NCBI GenBank assembly: GCA_028554755.1
Contig: JAPTOF010000024.1
Coordinates: 6,525,001-6,589,000, forward strand
DNA from: Cordia subcordata
Lineage: Eukaryota; Streptophyta; Magnoliopsida; Boraginales; Cordiaceae
DNA: 64,000 nt
Reading direction: 5' to 3'
In this document: positions 1 through 10,805 of the stretch, piece after piece
Numbering within the stretch: position 1 is the first letter of the stretch
Layout: each line of letters starts with the position of its first letter
Position numbers and translations under genes: made by a program
The notes under the pieces: model-generated
Seen by the model: only the letters and a program-made list of their open reading frames with translations
What the model was told of the DNA's origin: nothing
Databases searched by the model: none

Positions 1-460
1 TCACTTGTATCCTCTTCCCCACCGCCCGAACGTGTTCCCATTGCATGTCGCATTTGTGGAAGTTTTATGCATCCTACCGTTTTCTGTCCCAACGAGAATT
101 CCCTATCTAGGGCTAGTGCTACTTATTACCCCCATAGTCATGCATCATCTCATGTATCTTCATTTAGTAATCATGACTATAGGGATGCATATTCTTGTAA
201 TTGCAATCATTGTGGAAGCCGTGCTCATTTTCCTAGTACTTGTCCCACCTTCCACCCTTATCCCCGATTGCATGCAATGCCCTATGCCCCTAGCAATCAT
301 ACGCCCATGCACGCATCTACATCTAGTTATCATGATTCTAGGGAGCAACATCATGCATTTTCATATTGGGGTCAAGATGACTCTTCATTTGGTACACCTC
401 CTTGCATTGAGAGTTCATCCTTCCCATCATCTTTCCCGCCCACCCATCCTTCGAGTCATA
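1..460 (+). pseudogene. gag-like fragment with two CCHC zinc knuckles
   Basis: The frame beginning at base 1 is open and enters from outside the window. It has two CX2CX4HX4C zinc knuckles, CRICGSFMHPTVFC (bases 46-87) and CNHCGSRAHFPSTC (202-243), separated by about 38 residues rich in Ser, His and Tyr. Zinc knuckles of this type bind RNA in the nucleocapsid part of retroelement gag proteins. Downstream protein-like sequence moves to the third frame, which is open from 411, so there is a frameshift near 411-465 or an intron. No protease or reverse transcriptase follows, which suggests a non-autonomous Gypsy-like element. The zinc knuckles are seen; the element class is inferred. Confidence 0.6.
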
Positions 461-1931
461 CAATGGTTGTGCTTATAGTAATCCTAATCAAGATGTCTAC
501 CATTTTCACTCGGTTGAGCCCTCTTCTTTTAGGACTTCTTCACAAGAGGAAACACTTGACTATCTCCTATCTCTCCTCCAATCCAATCAAGAGGAACTAG
601 AGAGTTTGAAGCGAGACACCCAATCTCTAGGGGAGCGTTTGAAGAGCATGGTTGAGAGTGTGCAACTTATGAGCGAGAACGTTGAAATACCTTTAGAACA
701 AGTTGAAGAGATAGGAGAAAGACCTAAAGATGAGAGAAATAGTGGTGAAAAAGATGATGTCTTGGAGAGACGATTAGAAAAAGAGGTTGATGGAGAGATC
801 ACATCTTGTAGTGAGGATGAGGATGAGCTTAATGATAATTTGGTTCTTGGTGACTCTTATGAATATGTTTTAGAGGAAGTAGTACCCTATCCTCCTAAGC
901 TTTCAACGTCTTCCATTGAGTCACATGAGCCTTTTCTGTCTCCTCATCCCACATATTCTGCACACTTGGAGGTTGAGTCTCATGATCATAGCACTCATTT
1001 GCATTTTGAGTCCATATTTAGGGAGTCTAGGGTACACACCTCCCTTGAGCATTCACGCATCCATGACCCGAAATCCATTGAGTCCTCATTATCCCCTCCA
1101 TGTGTGTCTACCCCGTATGAAGAGCATGATGGTGAGATGACACCCACTAGTGATGAATGTGTTGTCGAATTTAAAGGGACTTTAGCTAGTGAAGGTTTAA
1201 AGTCATCCATTGGGGAAAACAAGGCATCAATTTTAGAGGTTTTAAATGATAAGTCTCTTGGAGTTAAGAATCATGATGTTGAAGAGAATAGCAACTCTAA
1301 GAAGACACATAAAAAAGAAATTGGTGTGCTTGGAAGAATGATCTGTGGGTCTCTTTGGATGTTTGATGATTCATTGATGGAAATAGAGCCCATAAAGATC
1401 GAATCCACCTCTCAAGAGGAGTTAGAGCGACCTAGGCTTGAACATGTTATATCTTGTGGAAAGGAAGAGTGTAGTACTTCATCATCCCTTACCCTTGCCC
1501 TTCCTTCTCCGAGAGTTGTTCCAACCCCCCTTTCCCATTCCGTTGAGTTTTCCTCTTTGGAGCTCACATTTATGCCTTCTAATTTAGAAAATTTTCATCT
1601 AGGGCTAAATAGAACTTCTCTCATGTTGCATGCATTAGACCTATCTTTGACCCATGGGGAGGGTGTGTTCCTAGCTCTTGATTATGAAAAGAAGGCCATG
1701 GGGTGGTTAGTTAGAGAGCAAGTGGGGCATGATCTTTCACATTTATGCATGACACCTTCCACACTTGCGGACACATTCTCATTTGATGTTTCGGGGTGGG
1801 ATCCAGAAAAGGGATGCATTGAACATCTATGGCCCCATCATTTATTGCATGACCCTTTTCCTTCTATTATCTGTGCTTGGTTGAATATTCGGCAATTTGT
1901 GCCTTGCAATTTGAAACATGTATTGCTCTAA
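411..1931 (+). CDS. Large unrecognised ORF of the left-edge retroelement
   Basis: This frame is open from 411, after a TGA at 408-410, to the stop at 1929-1931. The first long in-frame ATG is at 606 (441 residues). I do not recognise the product. Near the start (about 555-700) is a stretch rich in Leu, Gln, Glu and Ser that could form a coiled coil (LDYLLSLLQSNQEELESL is visible). A highly acidic Glu/Asp/Lys segment follows, then a long Ser/Pro/His-rich low-complexity region, and a more ordered C-terminus with several Trp. It lies between gag-like zinc knuckles and a polypurine tract, where pol would normally sit, so it is probably element-encoded. An intact frame of this length among decayed neighbours suggests recent activity or selection. 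A protease, reverse transcriptase or integrase motif is not visible. Confidence 0.5.
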   Translation, partial: EFILPIIFPAHPSFESYNGCAYSNPNQDVYHFHSVEPSSFRTSSQEETLDYLLSLLQSNQEELESLKRDTQSLGERLKSMVESVQLMSENVEIPLEQVEEIGERPKDERNSGEKDDVLERRLEKEVDGEITSCSEDEDELNDNLVLGDSYEYVLEEVVPYPPKLSTSSIESHEPFLSPHPTYSAHLEVESHDHSTHLHFESIFRESRVHTSLEHSRIHDPKSIESSLSPPCVSTPYEEHDGEMTPTSDECVVEFKGTLASEGLKSSIGENKASILEVLNDKSLGVKNHDVEENSNSKKTHKKEIGVLGRMICGSLWMFDDSLMEIEPIKIESTSQEELERPRLEHVISCGKEECSTSSSLTLALPSPRVVPTPLSHSVEFSSLELTFMPSNLENFHLGLNRTSLMLHALDLSLTHGEGVFLALDYEKKAMGWLVREQVGHDLSHLCMTPSTLADTFSFDVSGWDPEKGCIEHLWPHHLLHDPFPSIICAWLNIRQFVPCNLKHVLL

Positions 1932-2410
1932 CACTAGCGCCCGGCTGGAGGCGTTAAATCCAGCGCTGCTAGGAGGCACCCTAGACATGTTTATATTTCA
2001 TTTGCTTTCCTTGATTTTCCTTTTCTTTTATTTGCTTTTAGTATTATTGTTTGTTGATTTTCAATTGCTTTTTGGTTTTCTATTTCACCCTCCCAAGTGT
2101 TGATCCTCACTTCTATCATTTCCCATTCTTCATATACCTTGTTTATCATTTGATAATGCCAATGCAAGCTCGCATGGCAATGCTACTAATCATGTGCTTT
2201 GAGTGTTCTGATTTGTTAATAGACGGGGATTAGTAGTTGAATCATTATCCATTGGCATTGAAGAGCTTCAAAGAACGCAAGGTTGTATCTATCCTTTCTC
2301 CACTTGTTCCCTATTTCTCTACCCTGTCCCCACCACCCTTACTTGCTTTATGTTGCCGATTTGCTTGTTGAGTGGTATTGTTCTATTTGCTTGAGGATAA
2401 GTAAAATTTA
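1932..2410 (+). other. Non-coding 3' region of the left-edge element
   Basis: There is no credible coding sequence here. A GC-rich patch at about 1937-1985 is followed by T-rich sequence and, near 2390-2410, a purine-rich lead-in to the polypurine tract. Plant Gypsy elements often have such a region between the last ORF and the 3' LTR. Assignment rests on position and resemblance only. Confidence 0.35.
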
Positions 2411-2420
2411 GGTTTGGGGG
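2411..2420 (+). other. Polypurine tract of plus-strand LTR element
   Basis: GGTTTGGGGG directly precedes a TG dinucleotide at 2421, the usual arrangement of a polypurine tract next to a 3' LTR. It would prime plus-strand DNA synthesis. Confidence 0.5.
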
Positions 2421-2955
2421 TGTGGGAGTTTGGTTTTATTGTTTTATGCTTTGATTAGGGTAGACATGCATTTTGTGCTTAAAATGGTGAAAATTTTTCG
2501 ATTTTGATACATGTAAAGTTGTTTATTTCTTGGTTGATCATTGTGTTGGCTATTGTGATTGATTTAATTGATTGGTGAATATAAGTTGCATTGTGGGGAA
2601 GTGAATGGAGTGGATTGAAAATCGGGTCTTGGAGGGGATGCCCTTGAAAGTTGTGGGGAGTGAGGACCTTTAAGAATAACCCTTGTAGTCACCCCATAGC
2701 TTAGTAGGAAAGAGTGTTGAAAAAGGGTTGTTCATATGAGTGCCTTTCCTTGATTGGTTCTTTTTGATATGCTAAAGCCTTTCTTTTTCTTTTCTTTTTG
2801 TGTGAATGCAATGCAAAGCATGAAAAATCCAAAAAAAAAAAATTTGAAAAAGGCAAAAAGGTGCAAAAATATTCCCCAAAAAAATTGAAAAAGAGAAAAA
2901 AGCCAAAAGCACCAAAAAGTTTTATAAATAAGTGCATAAGTGACACAATGTCAAC
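2421..2955 (+). repeat. Probable 3' LTR of the left-edge element, end unresolved
   Basis: Sequence after the polypurine tract starts with TG and lacks coding potential. It ends in an A-rich purine stretch (2820-2925). The terminal CA cannot be fixed because the partner LTR is outside the window; the border with the next, minus-strand element lies somewhere between about 2950 and 3090. Confidence 0.35.
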
Positions 2956-3059
2956 TTAGCACAAACTATCCTCTATGTATATATGTAAATAAGGCTTTTT
3001 ATAAGCCATTTTGTATGTATATTCTCTCTCTTCTTGTCTTTGAGGCTTTATGCATGTTG

Positions 3060-3480
3060 GAGAGGCTACGTTAGTTGAGGGGGCACGAAATCTCAACATC
3101 CCGAGTGTGTGCGTTAGAATCCTAGGCTTGTGCTCAATTAGCGTATCACGTACCTTTAAAGGTCCCTTATTCAAAGTGGAGTAAATATACTTAAGCATGA
3201 CATTAATAGATGCTCTTAAATCACACATAGCTTTCTTAATGCCTAGAGAGCCTATTTGACAAGAGATAGCAAACATACCTTGGTCTTTGCATTTTGGCGG
3301 CAATCTCTTCTTAAGTATGGTGGAGACGTTCTCCCCCACACTTATCTTTTCATTACCCACAAGCTTCTTCTTATTAGTGCATAATTCCTTCAAAAATTTT
3401 GCAATTCGTGGTACTTGGCTAATTGCATCAAGTAAGGGAATATTTACCTCAACTTTGCGAAAAAGCTAAAAAATCTCCTT
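3060..3480 (-). pseudogene. Gypsy aspartic protease remnant
   Basis: The minus-strand translation includes LPPKCKDQG and then AMCDLRASINVM, the place where plant Gypsy retropepsins carry Asp-Leu-Gly-Ala-Ser. The catalytic Asp is present, but the Gly of the D-x-G motif has become Arg, so an active enzyme is unlikely. Homology fades below about 3090, where the adjoining element probably begins. The protease would have cut the gag-pol polyprotein inside virus-like particles. Confidence 0.65.
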
Positions 3481-3779
3481 CTCTTCCTTCTCTTTTTTGG
3501 ACTTTGTGAATCTCTCAGGAAAAGGAGGCTTAACCACCAGCTCTGCACCATTTTGAAGCTCTGTTTTATCTCTATCCAGCAATTTTTATCATATTCTGCA
3601 CCAATTTTTTTGATTTCTTTCTCTGTTTCAGGTGCTATCAACTTTGCGTGTCCACTCCTAGCCTGATAGTGGCTGTGCTACAGCTCTTTTCCACTTCGTA
3701 AGGTCATGGCACTTGCGTTTTGCTTTGGATTGACCACCGTTTGAGATGATAGCTTACCCTAGGGCTCCAATCGGCTAAC

Positions 3780-5081
3780 AGAGGTGGCTAATTGGCTAAC
3801 TTATTTTTCCAAGTTCTTAATACTTGCCTTTGTATCCTGTTGAAATTCTTGAGCATTAAGAGCAAGAGCTTTCATAATATCTTCAAGAGAAGTACCTGAA
3901 TTTGGAGGTGAAGGCTGCTGCAGTGGGGCTGGTCGTGGTTGAAAGTGTTGCGCATTAGGTGGATTATAATTTTGTGGCCTCGCTCCATAGCTCAAATTTG
4001 GATGGTCCCTCCAACCGAGGTTATAAGTATTTGAAAAAGGATCGTATCTCCGCTGTGGTGGACCTAGAAATCCTCTAACGGCATTGGCTTGTTGAGGGTC
4101 CTCTTCTTGGAGCGAGAGCACATGTTTGTCGAGTGTCCCACCTTAGCACAATTTCAGCAAACCTTTTGAACTGGAACATTACCACCTGTAACCAAACTTT
4201 GAACAAGAGCAGTTAATTGAGTCAATTTCTAATCAATTGAAGAAACACTTACCTCGTTAACTCTTCGTGAAGGTTCTTGTCTTGCTCCGAATTGTTGCGA
4301 ATTTCTAGCCATGATAGAAATCAAATCTCTAGACTGTTATGGTGTTTTATCAACTATAGCACCTCTGCTTGCGGCATCCATCATTTTTCTCTCTATTGGG
4401 AGTAGCCCTTCATAAAAATATTGAATGAGAGATTACTCTGAAATCCCATGTTGAGGGGAACTCGCACAAAGTCTTTTAAATCTCTCCCAATAGTCATATA
4501 GTAGCTCCGAATCCTTCTGCTTAATGGCACAAATTTCCTTTCTAATACCAGTGGCCCTTGAAGCAAGGAAGAATTTGTCGAGAAAAGATCTTGCCATTGC
4601 ATCCCATGTCGTGATAGATCCGGATGGAAGGTAGAATTACCATTCTTTTGTTGTATCTGCCAATGAAAACGGAAACACCCTTAATTCAATTTGATCTTCC
4701 GTCAATCCTTGGGGTTTCATGTTGCACCAAACTACATCAAACTCCTTCAAATGCTTATGTGGATCCTCGTTCTCTAATCCGCGGAAGGTGGGTAGAAGGT
4801 GCACTAGACTCGATTTTAGTTCAAAATCTGTGTTCAATGCAGGATAAGTGATGCATAGGGGCTGTTGATTCAAGGGGGCAACCACCAATTCATCCGAAGT
4901 CTAGTTGTTTTTGAGCTATCTTCTCGTTTTCGAATTCACTCGATGGTTCACTTTGCACTTGTAAAGCTTCGACTTGCTTTTGGAGTTGTTTCCGCAACTT
5001 TGCTTCTTTTTTCAAGCTCTTTGCAGTCTTTTCGATTTCAGGATCAATTTGCAACTTACCTGTACGATCTGACCTGCTCAT
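3780..5081 (-). pseudogene. Gypsy gag remnant
   Basis: Starting at the minus-strand ATG at 5079-5081 (MSRSDRTGKLQID), the sequence gives a charged N-terminal segment with coiled-coil character (KKEAKLRKQLQKQVEALQ). A Retrotrans_gag core follows at about 4890-4400, including NEDPHKHLKEF, GLTEDQIELRVFPFSL and DTTKEW. The C-terminal gag motif with RRYDPFSNTYNLGW and DHPNLSYG is at about 4121-3800. Gag forms the particle shell that packages element RNA. Several frameshifts and stops separate the three blocks, so no full-length gag can be made. The zinc-knuckle area near 4150 is degraded. Confidence 0.75.
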
Positions 5082-5111
5082 AAAAAAAAAAAACAAAAAT
5101 ATCATCACCAA

Positions 5112-5129
5112 TCCCTGGTAACGGCGCCA
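5112..5129 (-). other. Primer-binding site, tRNA-Asp type
   Basis: On the minus strand this reads TGGCGCCGTTACCAGGGA. It matches the complement of the 3' end of plant tRNA-Asp at 16 of 18 positions, based on known tRNA sequence. It lies five bases inside the LTR, as expected for first-strand priming. Confidence 0.8.
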
Positions 5130-5134
5130 AAATC

Positions 5135-6489
5135 TGATGGACGTCGAAACTACCAAAAATAATATTCCAATTCTTACCTCGCAAAATTAATTACAGTACA
5201 TGATGAGAACAGGGTTGAATCCATGGGAATTGGAAGAGTATTTTATGCTAATTATACCAAGTAGATTAATCAACTAAGTTGCAATCAAAAAAGGGGGAAT
5301 TAAATGCAAAAATTAAAATTAATAAAACTGTCCAGACCACTGGTCAAGCTGTGCGGGCATGCAATTTGACCAGAAAATAAAAAAAAACGTAAATAAAAAT
5401 TAAAATGACTAAAATATGCAATTCTAAATTAATGCAAGGCTAGAAAAATAGAAAATCAACGAGAATCAAATCTAGCCTGAGGAACTATGGCAATTTCGAT
5501 AAACAAATTCGATCATAAATGCAAAAATACTTTCAGCTATTTCGCTAAATCAGTTATAGTTATTGGCTCGGCCTAATAACTTATCTTTCCTTACAGAGTT
5601 GATAACGGTTTAAATCTTACGATTTTTCCCGCTATCCCCTTACCTATTAGACGGTCTAATCTCCGAAGATGCCCGCAGGATCTATCTAACGACAGTAATA
5701 AAAATCTAGAAAGGCCTGATTCTAAAAGTCAATACTCTCGCGTGAATTGTTTATTTAAATTGCGTAATTACACAGGAAACCTGGTCACCACTATTTTTAG
5801 ATTAATTAAATTAATCTAACTGGCTACCTATTGTCATGCAATTAAATAATCGCGAGCAAAATTAAATAATCACAGATTAATGTTAATTATTGAAGTAGTA
5901 AATACGCAAATACCAAAATAGAATGAAAGGAATAAAAAAACTTAGATCTCAAAAATTTGATGAACCGGAATCTTGATTAATTCTCGGCTAAAAAAGAAAA
6001 TTAGAACAGCCTGTCCATGTATGTTGTCCAAAGAATAAAGAGAAAATTTACTGTTGTCTGCTAAAAGCTGTCTACCTCTAAAGTGCAAATAAGAGGTATT
6101 TATATAAGAAAAACCCTAACCTATTTTCTTTGTTGGATAAGGAAACCTGGCCCAAAAAGAATAATAAGGTAAAAGCCTTAAATATAATTTCCAACAAAAT
6201 AAAAAGTCTTCTAACATTTAATCTATTCCCTTCCAAAATCCCAGATCTTCAATCTTGGTCAACTCGATCAAACTCGCATAGCAATTTAATGGCATTTTTT
6301 CACGTGACGGAGTCAACTTTGACCGCTACAAACACATCCAAAAAGCTTCTATATCCATATATAATGCATCCAGCTCCTTTCCTAAGCACAATTATTCAAA
6401 ATTACATTAAAAACATCGATTAAGAAGCATTCTATTCCAAAATCAAGTGCATCCAACGTATAAATTAAACACTTATTTAGAACTTATCA
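5135..6489 (-). repeat. 5' LTR of the Gypsy element
   Basis: On the plus strand this runs from TGATGG next to the primer site to TTATCA at 6489, so the element-sense LTR begins TGATAAG and ends with CA. Its right border is set by the sharp return of Copia protease coding sequence at 6490. At about 1.36 kb it has a size typical of Athila/Tat LTRs. The partner LTR is not in the window, so the ends are inferred. Confidence 0.65.
6097..6108 (-). promoter_or_regulatory. Candidate LTR TATA box
   Basis: Element-sense sequence CTTATATAAATA fits a TATA box within the LTR, with about 970 bases between it and the primer site. No other promoter element can be assigned with confidence. Confidence 0.4.
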
Positions 6490-7686
6490 AGCAGTCTCCT
6501 TCACTAATGAACTTGTACCCTCTTGACGCCAACTCACCTAGCGAAATCATGTTAGACACACAAGATGGCACATACCTTACATTGGATATGGTCTTGATAC
6601 TATAATTGTGAGCCTCAGGCAAACTCTTTCAACGCCAGCAACCTTCATCTTCTGGTTGTTCCCAACAATGATGTATCCAAGCTTCTTCCCTAAAAGCAAA
6701 GTGTCGAAACTAGCTCTATCATTACAAACATGAAATGGTCCCGCTGAATCCAACACCCAGTCAGTTTTCTTGCTCTTCGAGCCTTCATTAGCATCCCCGC
6801 TTACCGCCATCAAAACAGTCTCACAACCATCGCTATCATCACCCTCAATAAGGTTTGCGGAGTCCTCGCCATAAACCTTCTCCTTGCCCTTAGATCTCCA
6901 CTCTCTAAGGCTCTTCATGTTCTCTCTCAATCTAGGACATCTTGGTCGAATATGGCCCTTCTCTCTGTAGTAATAGCACTCTCGATCGCCTTCTCCATCC
7001 TGAGCTCAGATTTTTGAACTCAATCTACCTCTGTAAGAATTCCCTCTTCTAGAACTCTTCCCTCGATTCAAACCTTCAATGGTTAATGCTTGATCTCCAC
7101 TAGGCACACCACTTCTTCCCAACAACCTCTCGTTCTCTCTCAAGAGCATAATCACTTCATTCAGCTCAAGAGTCTTTTTCCCAACGAGGATTGATTACAC
7201 AAATGGCTTACACGACTTCGGCAAGGAAGATAGTAGTAGGAGCGCTTGTTCTTCATCCGTAATTCCCTTATTAGGCTCCTCAACACTTATGAGCTTGACC
7301 ACTAACTCGTTGAATTTGTTAATGTGATCCTGGATGGCGGTTCCTTCTTCCATCTTAAACGAGTAGAGCTCCGTCTTCAAATACAATCGATTGGTGATTG
7401 ACTTCAACTCATAAATATTCTCCAACATATCGAACACACTGCTCACAGTCGTCTCATCAATCACATGACATTTAATTTGCGGTGTTAACGCCAACCGAAT
7501 TGTACTTACGGCTCTTCGTTGTATGGACTTCCACTTCTTATCATTGACTTCTTCCAGTTTCGTCTCTTTTAGCACTTCATCAAGGCCTTGCTATACCAAA
7601 AGGTCCTCAATAGTTTTCCTCCACAAGTTGAAGTTCATGTTCTCATCAAACATTGGAATTTCAAACTTCGTACAGGTCGTCGTCAT
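6490..7686 (-). pseudogene. Copia gag-protease remnant
   Basis: The gag start is the minus-strand ATG at 7684-7686 (MTTTCTKFEIPMFDENMNF). It is followed by a UBN2-type gag core with the typical SITNRLYLKTELYSFKMEEG and ITDEEQALLLLSSLP. There is a stop at 7591-7593. The nucleocapsid knuckle near 6950-6990 reads C-x2-Y-x4-H-x4-C, with the second Cys replaced by Tyr. The protease begins WVLDSAGPFHVCNDR, where the usual Asp-Ser/Thr-Gly-Ala has become Asp-Ser-Ala-Gly. It ends at NMISLGELASRGYKF just before the Gypsy LTR. The lesions show that it is dead. Confidence 0.8.
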
Positions 7687-8089
7687 GTCTCTTATGTACA
7701 AATTCGCTAAAACTCAACAATTTAGCAAGAATTTGGCAAAACTGACCTAAAAACGGATTCAGGACGTCGAAAGATGGCAAGAAGACCTTCAGTCAATGCG
7801 GTCAAATCCCTACAACCCTTCAGTCAATGTTGGTCAAACTTTCTGTTTGACTGTTTGACCACAAACTCACAAACTTGAGCTTCTTGTATCTCACAATCCA
7901 ACCGTTGGATTGTTGCAAAATTTTAGCAGCTTACTCTTCTCGCCAAGACAAACACACAGTAATAAATAAATAGTTGATTGAAGTTCAGGAAGGCCGCTAA
8001 ACGTGACCAGCAGATCAACGAATTTTTTACCCTTCTTTAGTGTTTCTTTTTTTGTTTTTCATGCAAACCAGTGTCCTCCTTCTAAACTA

Positions 8090-8102
8090 GCTCTCGATAC
8101 CA
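8090..8102 (-). other. Copia primer-binding site, initiator-Met type
   Basis: The minus strand reads TGGTATCGAGAGC, the usual plant Copia primer site TGGTATCAGAGC with small changes. It sits two bases inside the LTR. Confidence 0.75.
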
Positions 8103-8104
8103 CT

Positions 8105-8530
8105 TGTTAGGAAATTAGGACGCATAACACATACTCACGCAACAGAATTAAAGCACGAGTAACGAGATAGGAATATGCACAATTAAACGTGGTTCGGCCT
8201 TCTACCTACATCCACAAAAACCTTCACTAGACAGAAAAGAGTATTACAATCCAGGTGACTTTTTGCACAGATAGAAAAGTCTAAACCCTCCCTCATGGTG
8301 TTCTTACAATGGCTCACTCTCAGCCTAGACCCATTGCAAGACGCACATACCTTTCAACTAATACAAAAGTCTTATTTATAGAGGAGATGTCCTCCAAGAC
8401 AAAGGATTTCCTAATTTATCAATCCTACCATAACTAAGACTCTTACCATAACTAGAATTTTGACTCTCATTAAGACTCTTTTCTAATTTCAATATGGACT
8501 TGGGCTTAGCACTTGAGCCATAACTCAACA
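8105..8530 (-). repeat. Copia LTR (426 bp)
   Basis: The plus strand runs from TGTTAGG to CTCAACA, so the element-sense LTR starts TGTTGAG and ends CTAACA, giving the canonical TG...CA ends with a short inverted repeat. A TATTTATAG-like patch lies near 8372. The other LTR would lie outside the window. Confidence 0.75.
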
Positions 8531-8539
8531 GGTCTGTAT

Positions 8540-9440
8540 CGATTAAATTTTCCTTTATTCATAGATGAAGCCAAGGCAGCAACAGCTTGAGTTGTTGAGA
8601 ATGTCATTTTATCTGGTGTGGCAATTCAAGAGGCTACAATTGTTTGCTGCTTTTATTCTTAGATGGCAATGGCAAAAGCTCGCATAATAGAAGGTAAAGG
8701 GTCTATGTTGAGAATTTGCAACCTAACCATGTTGAAGCAACTGTCTAAACCCATCAAGAAATCATGGACTTTCTCGCTCTTTAGCAGCAATTGCATTTGT
8801 TTCGTTGCTTCATAAGTACAGCTATAAGTGCACATAGGTATAGGGTTAATAGCTAACAACTTATCCCATATTCCATGCAGCTGGCCCTAATAGTTAAAGA
8901 CTGATACCTTCTCTTACTACAGCAATGCGATAGTATGCCTTAATTTATGTAATCTTGGTCCATTACATTACGAGAAACGCTCCTTTAAATCCTTCCAGAT
9001 TTCCCTTGTTGTCTCAACATATATGACATTGTTTGTAACTCCTTTGAAATGGAGTTTATTATGCACGAGTGTACCATTGCATTACACTTTATCCATGATA
9101 GCAAGTCTTGTGATTTTGAGTCTGGATTTTTCCATGATGCCATCTATAAAACCTTTCTTCACTTTCAATTCCAAGGCATTAAGCATATTTCTCTACTAAG
9201 TAGAGTAGTTTTCTCCATTTGCATCCAAAATGGATACTACATATATAAGGCCTAGATGATTTGAAGGTGGAAGGAAAAAAGGGGATTCAACATCCCCTAT
9301 TGATTTTTTATGTTCATCCTTTTTCACAACATCAGATTGCTCACCAATGGTTTTAGCATCAACAATGGTTTGGTTTGTTGTGTGGGGATGATCAATTTTT
9401 AATGACTTTAGGCTTAACAAGATATTCTTTAAATAAATTG
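8540..9440 (-). pseudogene. Older Copia gag remnant
   Basis: The minus strand near 9300 gives SPFFLPPSNHLGLIYV, the N-terminal gag motif of Copia elements. At 8859-8659 it gives FLMGLDSCFNMVRLQIL and NIDPLPSIMRAFA, the C-terminal part of the UBN2 gag core. The stretch between is frameshifted. The fragment ends at the LTR of the neighbouring Copia element (8530), so that element inserted into this gag. A weak primer-site-like sequence lies at about 9444-9460. Confidence 0.7.
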
Positions 9441-9690
9441 CTCAGGTACCATGGAGAAGAATCTTACAACCCAAAAGCTTGTATTTTATTGCAGAGAATG
9501 AATATATAATAAATGCTAAGACTAAAAGTTAGCCAATAAAATCACACAGTATATGGTAAGGCAATTTACAATTAATGGAGAATCAACCTGAATCAATCTA
9601 TGACCAAATCATATATACACAAATGATGGGCATTAATGGACAAGTTCACATCAATAGAGTTAATGAGTTAAATAATTAATTTTAAAAATT
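9441..9690. other. Possible remnant LTR, no gene seen
   Basis: This follows the degraded primer-site-like sequence of the older Copia gag and could be its decayed LTR. No partner copy or clear ends are present, and no coding sequence is visible. Confidence 0.25.
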
Positions 9691-10720
9691 TATATATCAA
9701 AGTACCCATGTTTGAAAATTAATGAAAAAAATAACCATTTACTTAACCTAGTGGCTTCAGTTGGGACACTAAAGTTGAGTTTAAAAATGTTGACATGGCA
9801 TTAGTTGATATGATAGATTATTGCTAAGTTTAACTCAGTGTCTTCAATACACTAAGCTCAACTTAATGTCTTTAACACACTAAGGTGGACCTTTTTTTTC
9901 TATTTCAATTTTTTGTCCTTTCCAAAACTTTTTTCATTTTAATTTCTTCTTTTTTGATACTTTCTTTTATTTTAATTTTTTGTTCCGTCTAAAAGAAATT
10001 GTTTTAATTTTTTTGGAAAAGGCAAAAATAATTGAAACAAAAATTTGAAGGACAATAAAATTTTAGTTTTTTTTTTTTAAGGAACAACAATTAAAAAAGT
10101 ATTGGAAAGGAAAAAAAAAAGGTAAAATGAAAATTTTGAGGTACACTAAATTTATGAATAAAACAAAATTAAAAGGACAAAAATAGAGAAAATGGACAAA
10201 AAATTGAAACGAAAAAGAATTGCAAATAGTAAAATAATTCAAACAAAAATAGGGAAAATAAGAAATCAATTTTTGTAGATTAAATAAAAATTTAAAGCTA
10301 ACTTAGCCAAAAAAATTGAAAGCTAAATGAAATCATCAATTTAGAATAATCTTCAAAAATATCTTATTTTTAAAATATGAGGTAATAGCAATTTTATAAA
10401 AAAAATAAAAAATAATAAAAATGGTAAAAAAAATTAAAACCAAAAGACATTGTAAAAAAATCATCAAATCAAAAAATAAAAAAGAAAAAAAAAAGCAACT
10501 TTGTATTTTGAAGACACTAAATTTAACTTCGTGGTTTCAAGACAATATGTTAAACAATTCGATTAGCCACTTAAATAGCAAAAGTTGCCACGCATATCAT
10601 GGCCGCGTCACCATTATCAATGTCAACTTTATGTCTCCAAGATACTAAATTGCCTAAAATAGTTATTTAACTCATTTATTTCAAAAGTTGAAGATAACGA
10701 GTAAAATAACTATAATTTAA
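9690..10720. mobile_element. Short AT-rich Mutator-like non-autonomous element
   Basis: The left end (about 9729-9779, starting AATAACCATTTACTTAACC) and the right end (about 10622-10668, in reverse complement) share interrupted similarity. Both also resemble the terminal sequences of the longer element to the right. The interior (about 9890-10500) is A/T homopolymer-rich with no coding potential. It is best read as an internally deleted relative of the neighbouring MULE. The ends are approximate and no target duplication was found. Confidence 0.4.
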
Positions 10721-10805
10721 AAACTTTTCACTAAAATGACAATGTTCTGAAACTAATCAGGGAAATAGCCAACTCGCAACTTCATATTTTGAAGATCCGA
10801 AGTTC

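Larger units (their letters stand above)
2956..6489 (-). mobile_element. Partial Gypsy LTR retrotransposon (Athila/Tat-like)
   Basis: Reading right to left: LTR (5135-6489), primer-binding site (5112-5129), gag (5081 to about 3780), then a retropepsin-like region (about 3480-3060). Reverse transcriptase, RNase H and integrase are absent; the element stops where the plus-strand left-edge element begins. The primer site, matching the 3' end of tRNA-Asp, and the gag sequence style point to a non-chromoviral Gypsy lineage such as Athila or Tat. All coding parts are broken by stops and frameshifts. At its right end it interrupts Copia protease coding sequence, so it inserted into that Copia element. 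Confidence 0.75.
6490..8530 (-). mobile_element. Partial Copia retrotransposon cut by the Gypsy LTR
   Basis: From right to left this has an LTR (8105-8530), an initiator-Met-type primer site (8090-8102), a leader with TTGAC motifs (about 7790-7865), gag (7686 to about 7010), a damaged zinc knuckle (about 6950-6990) and the start of the protease. Coding sequence runs straight into the Gypsy LTR at 6489, so integrase and reverse transcriptase must lie left of the window or be lost. Confidence 0.8.
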
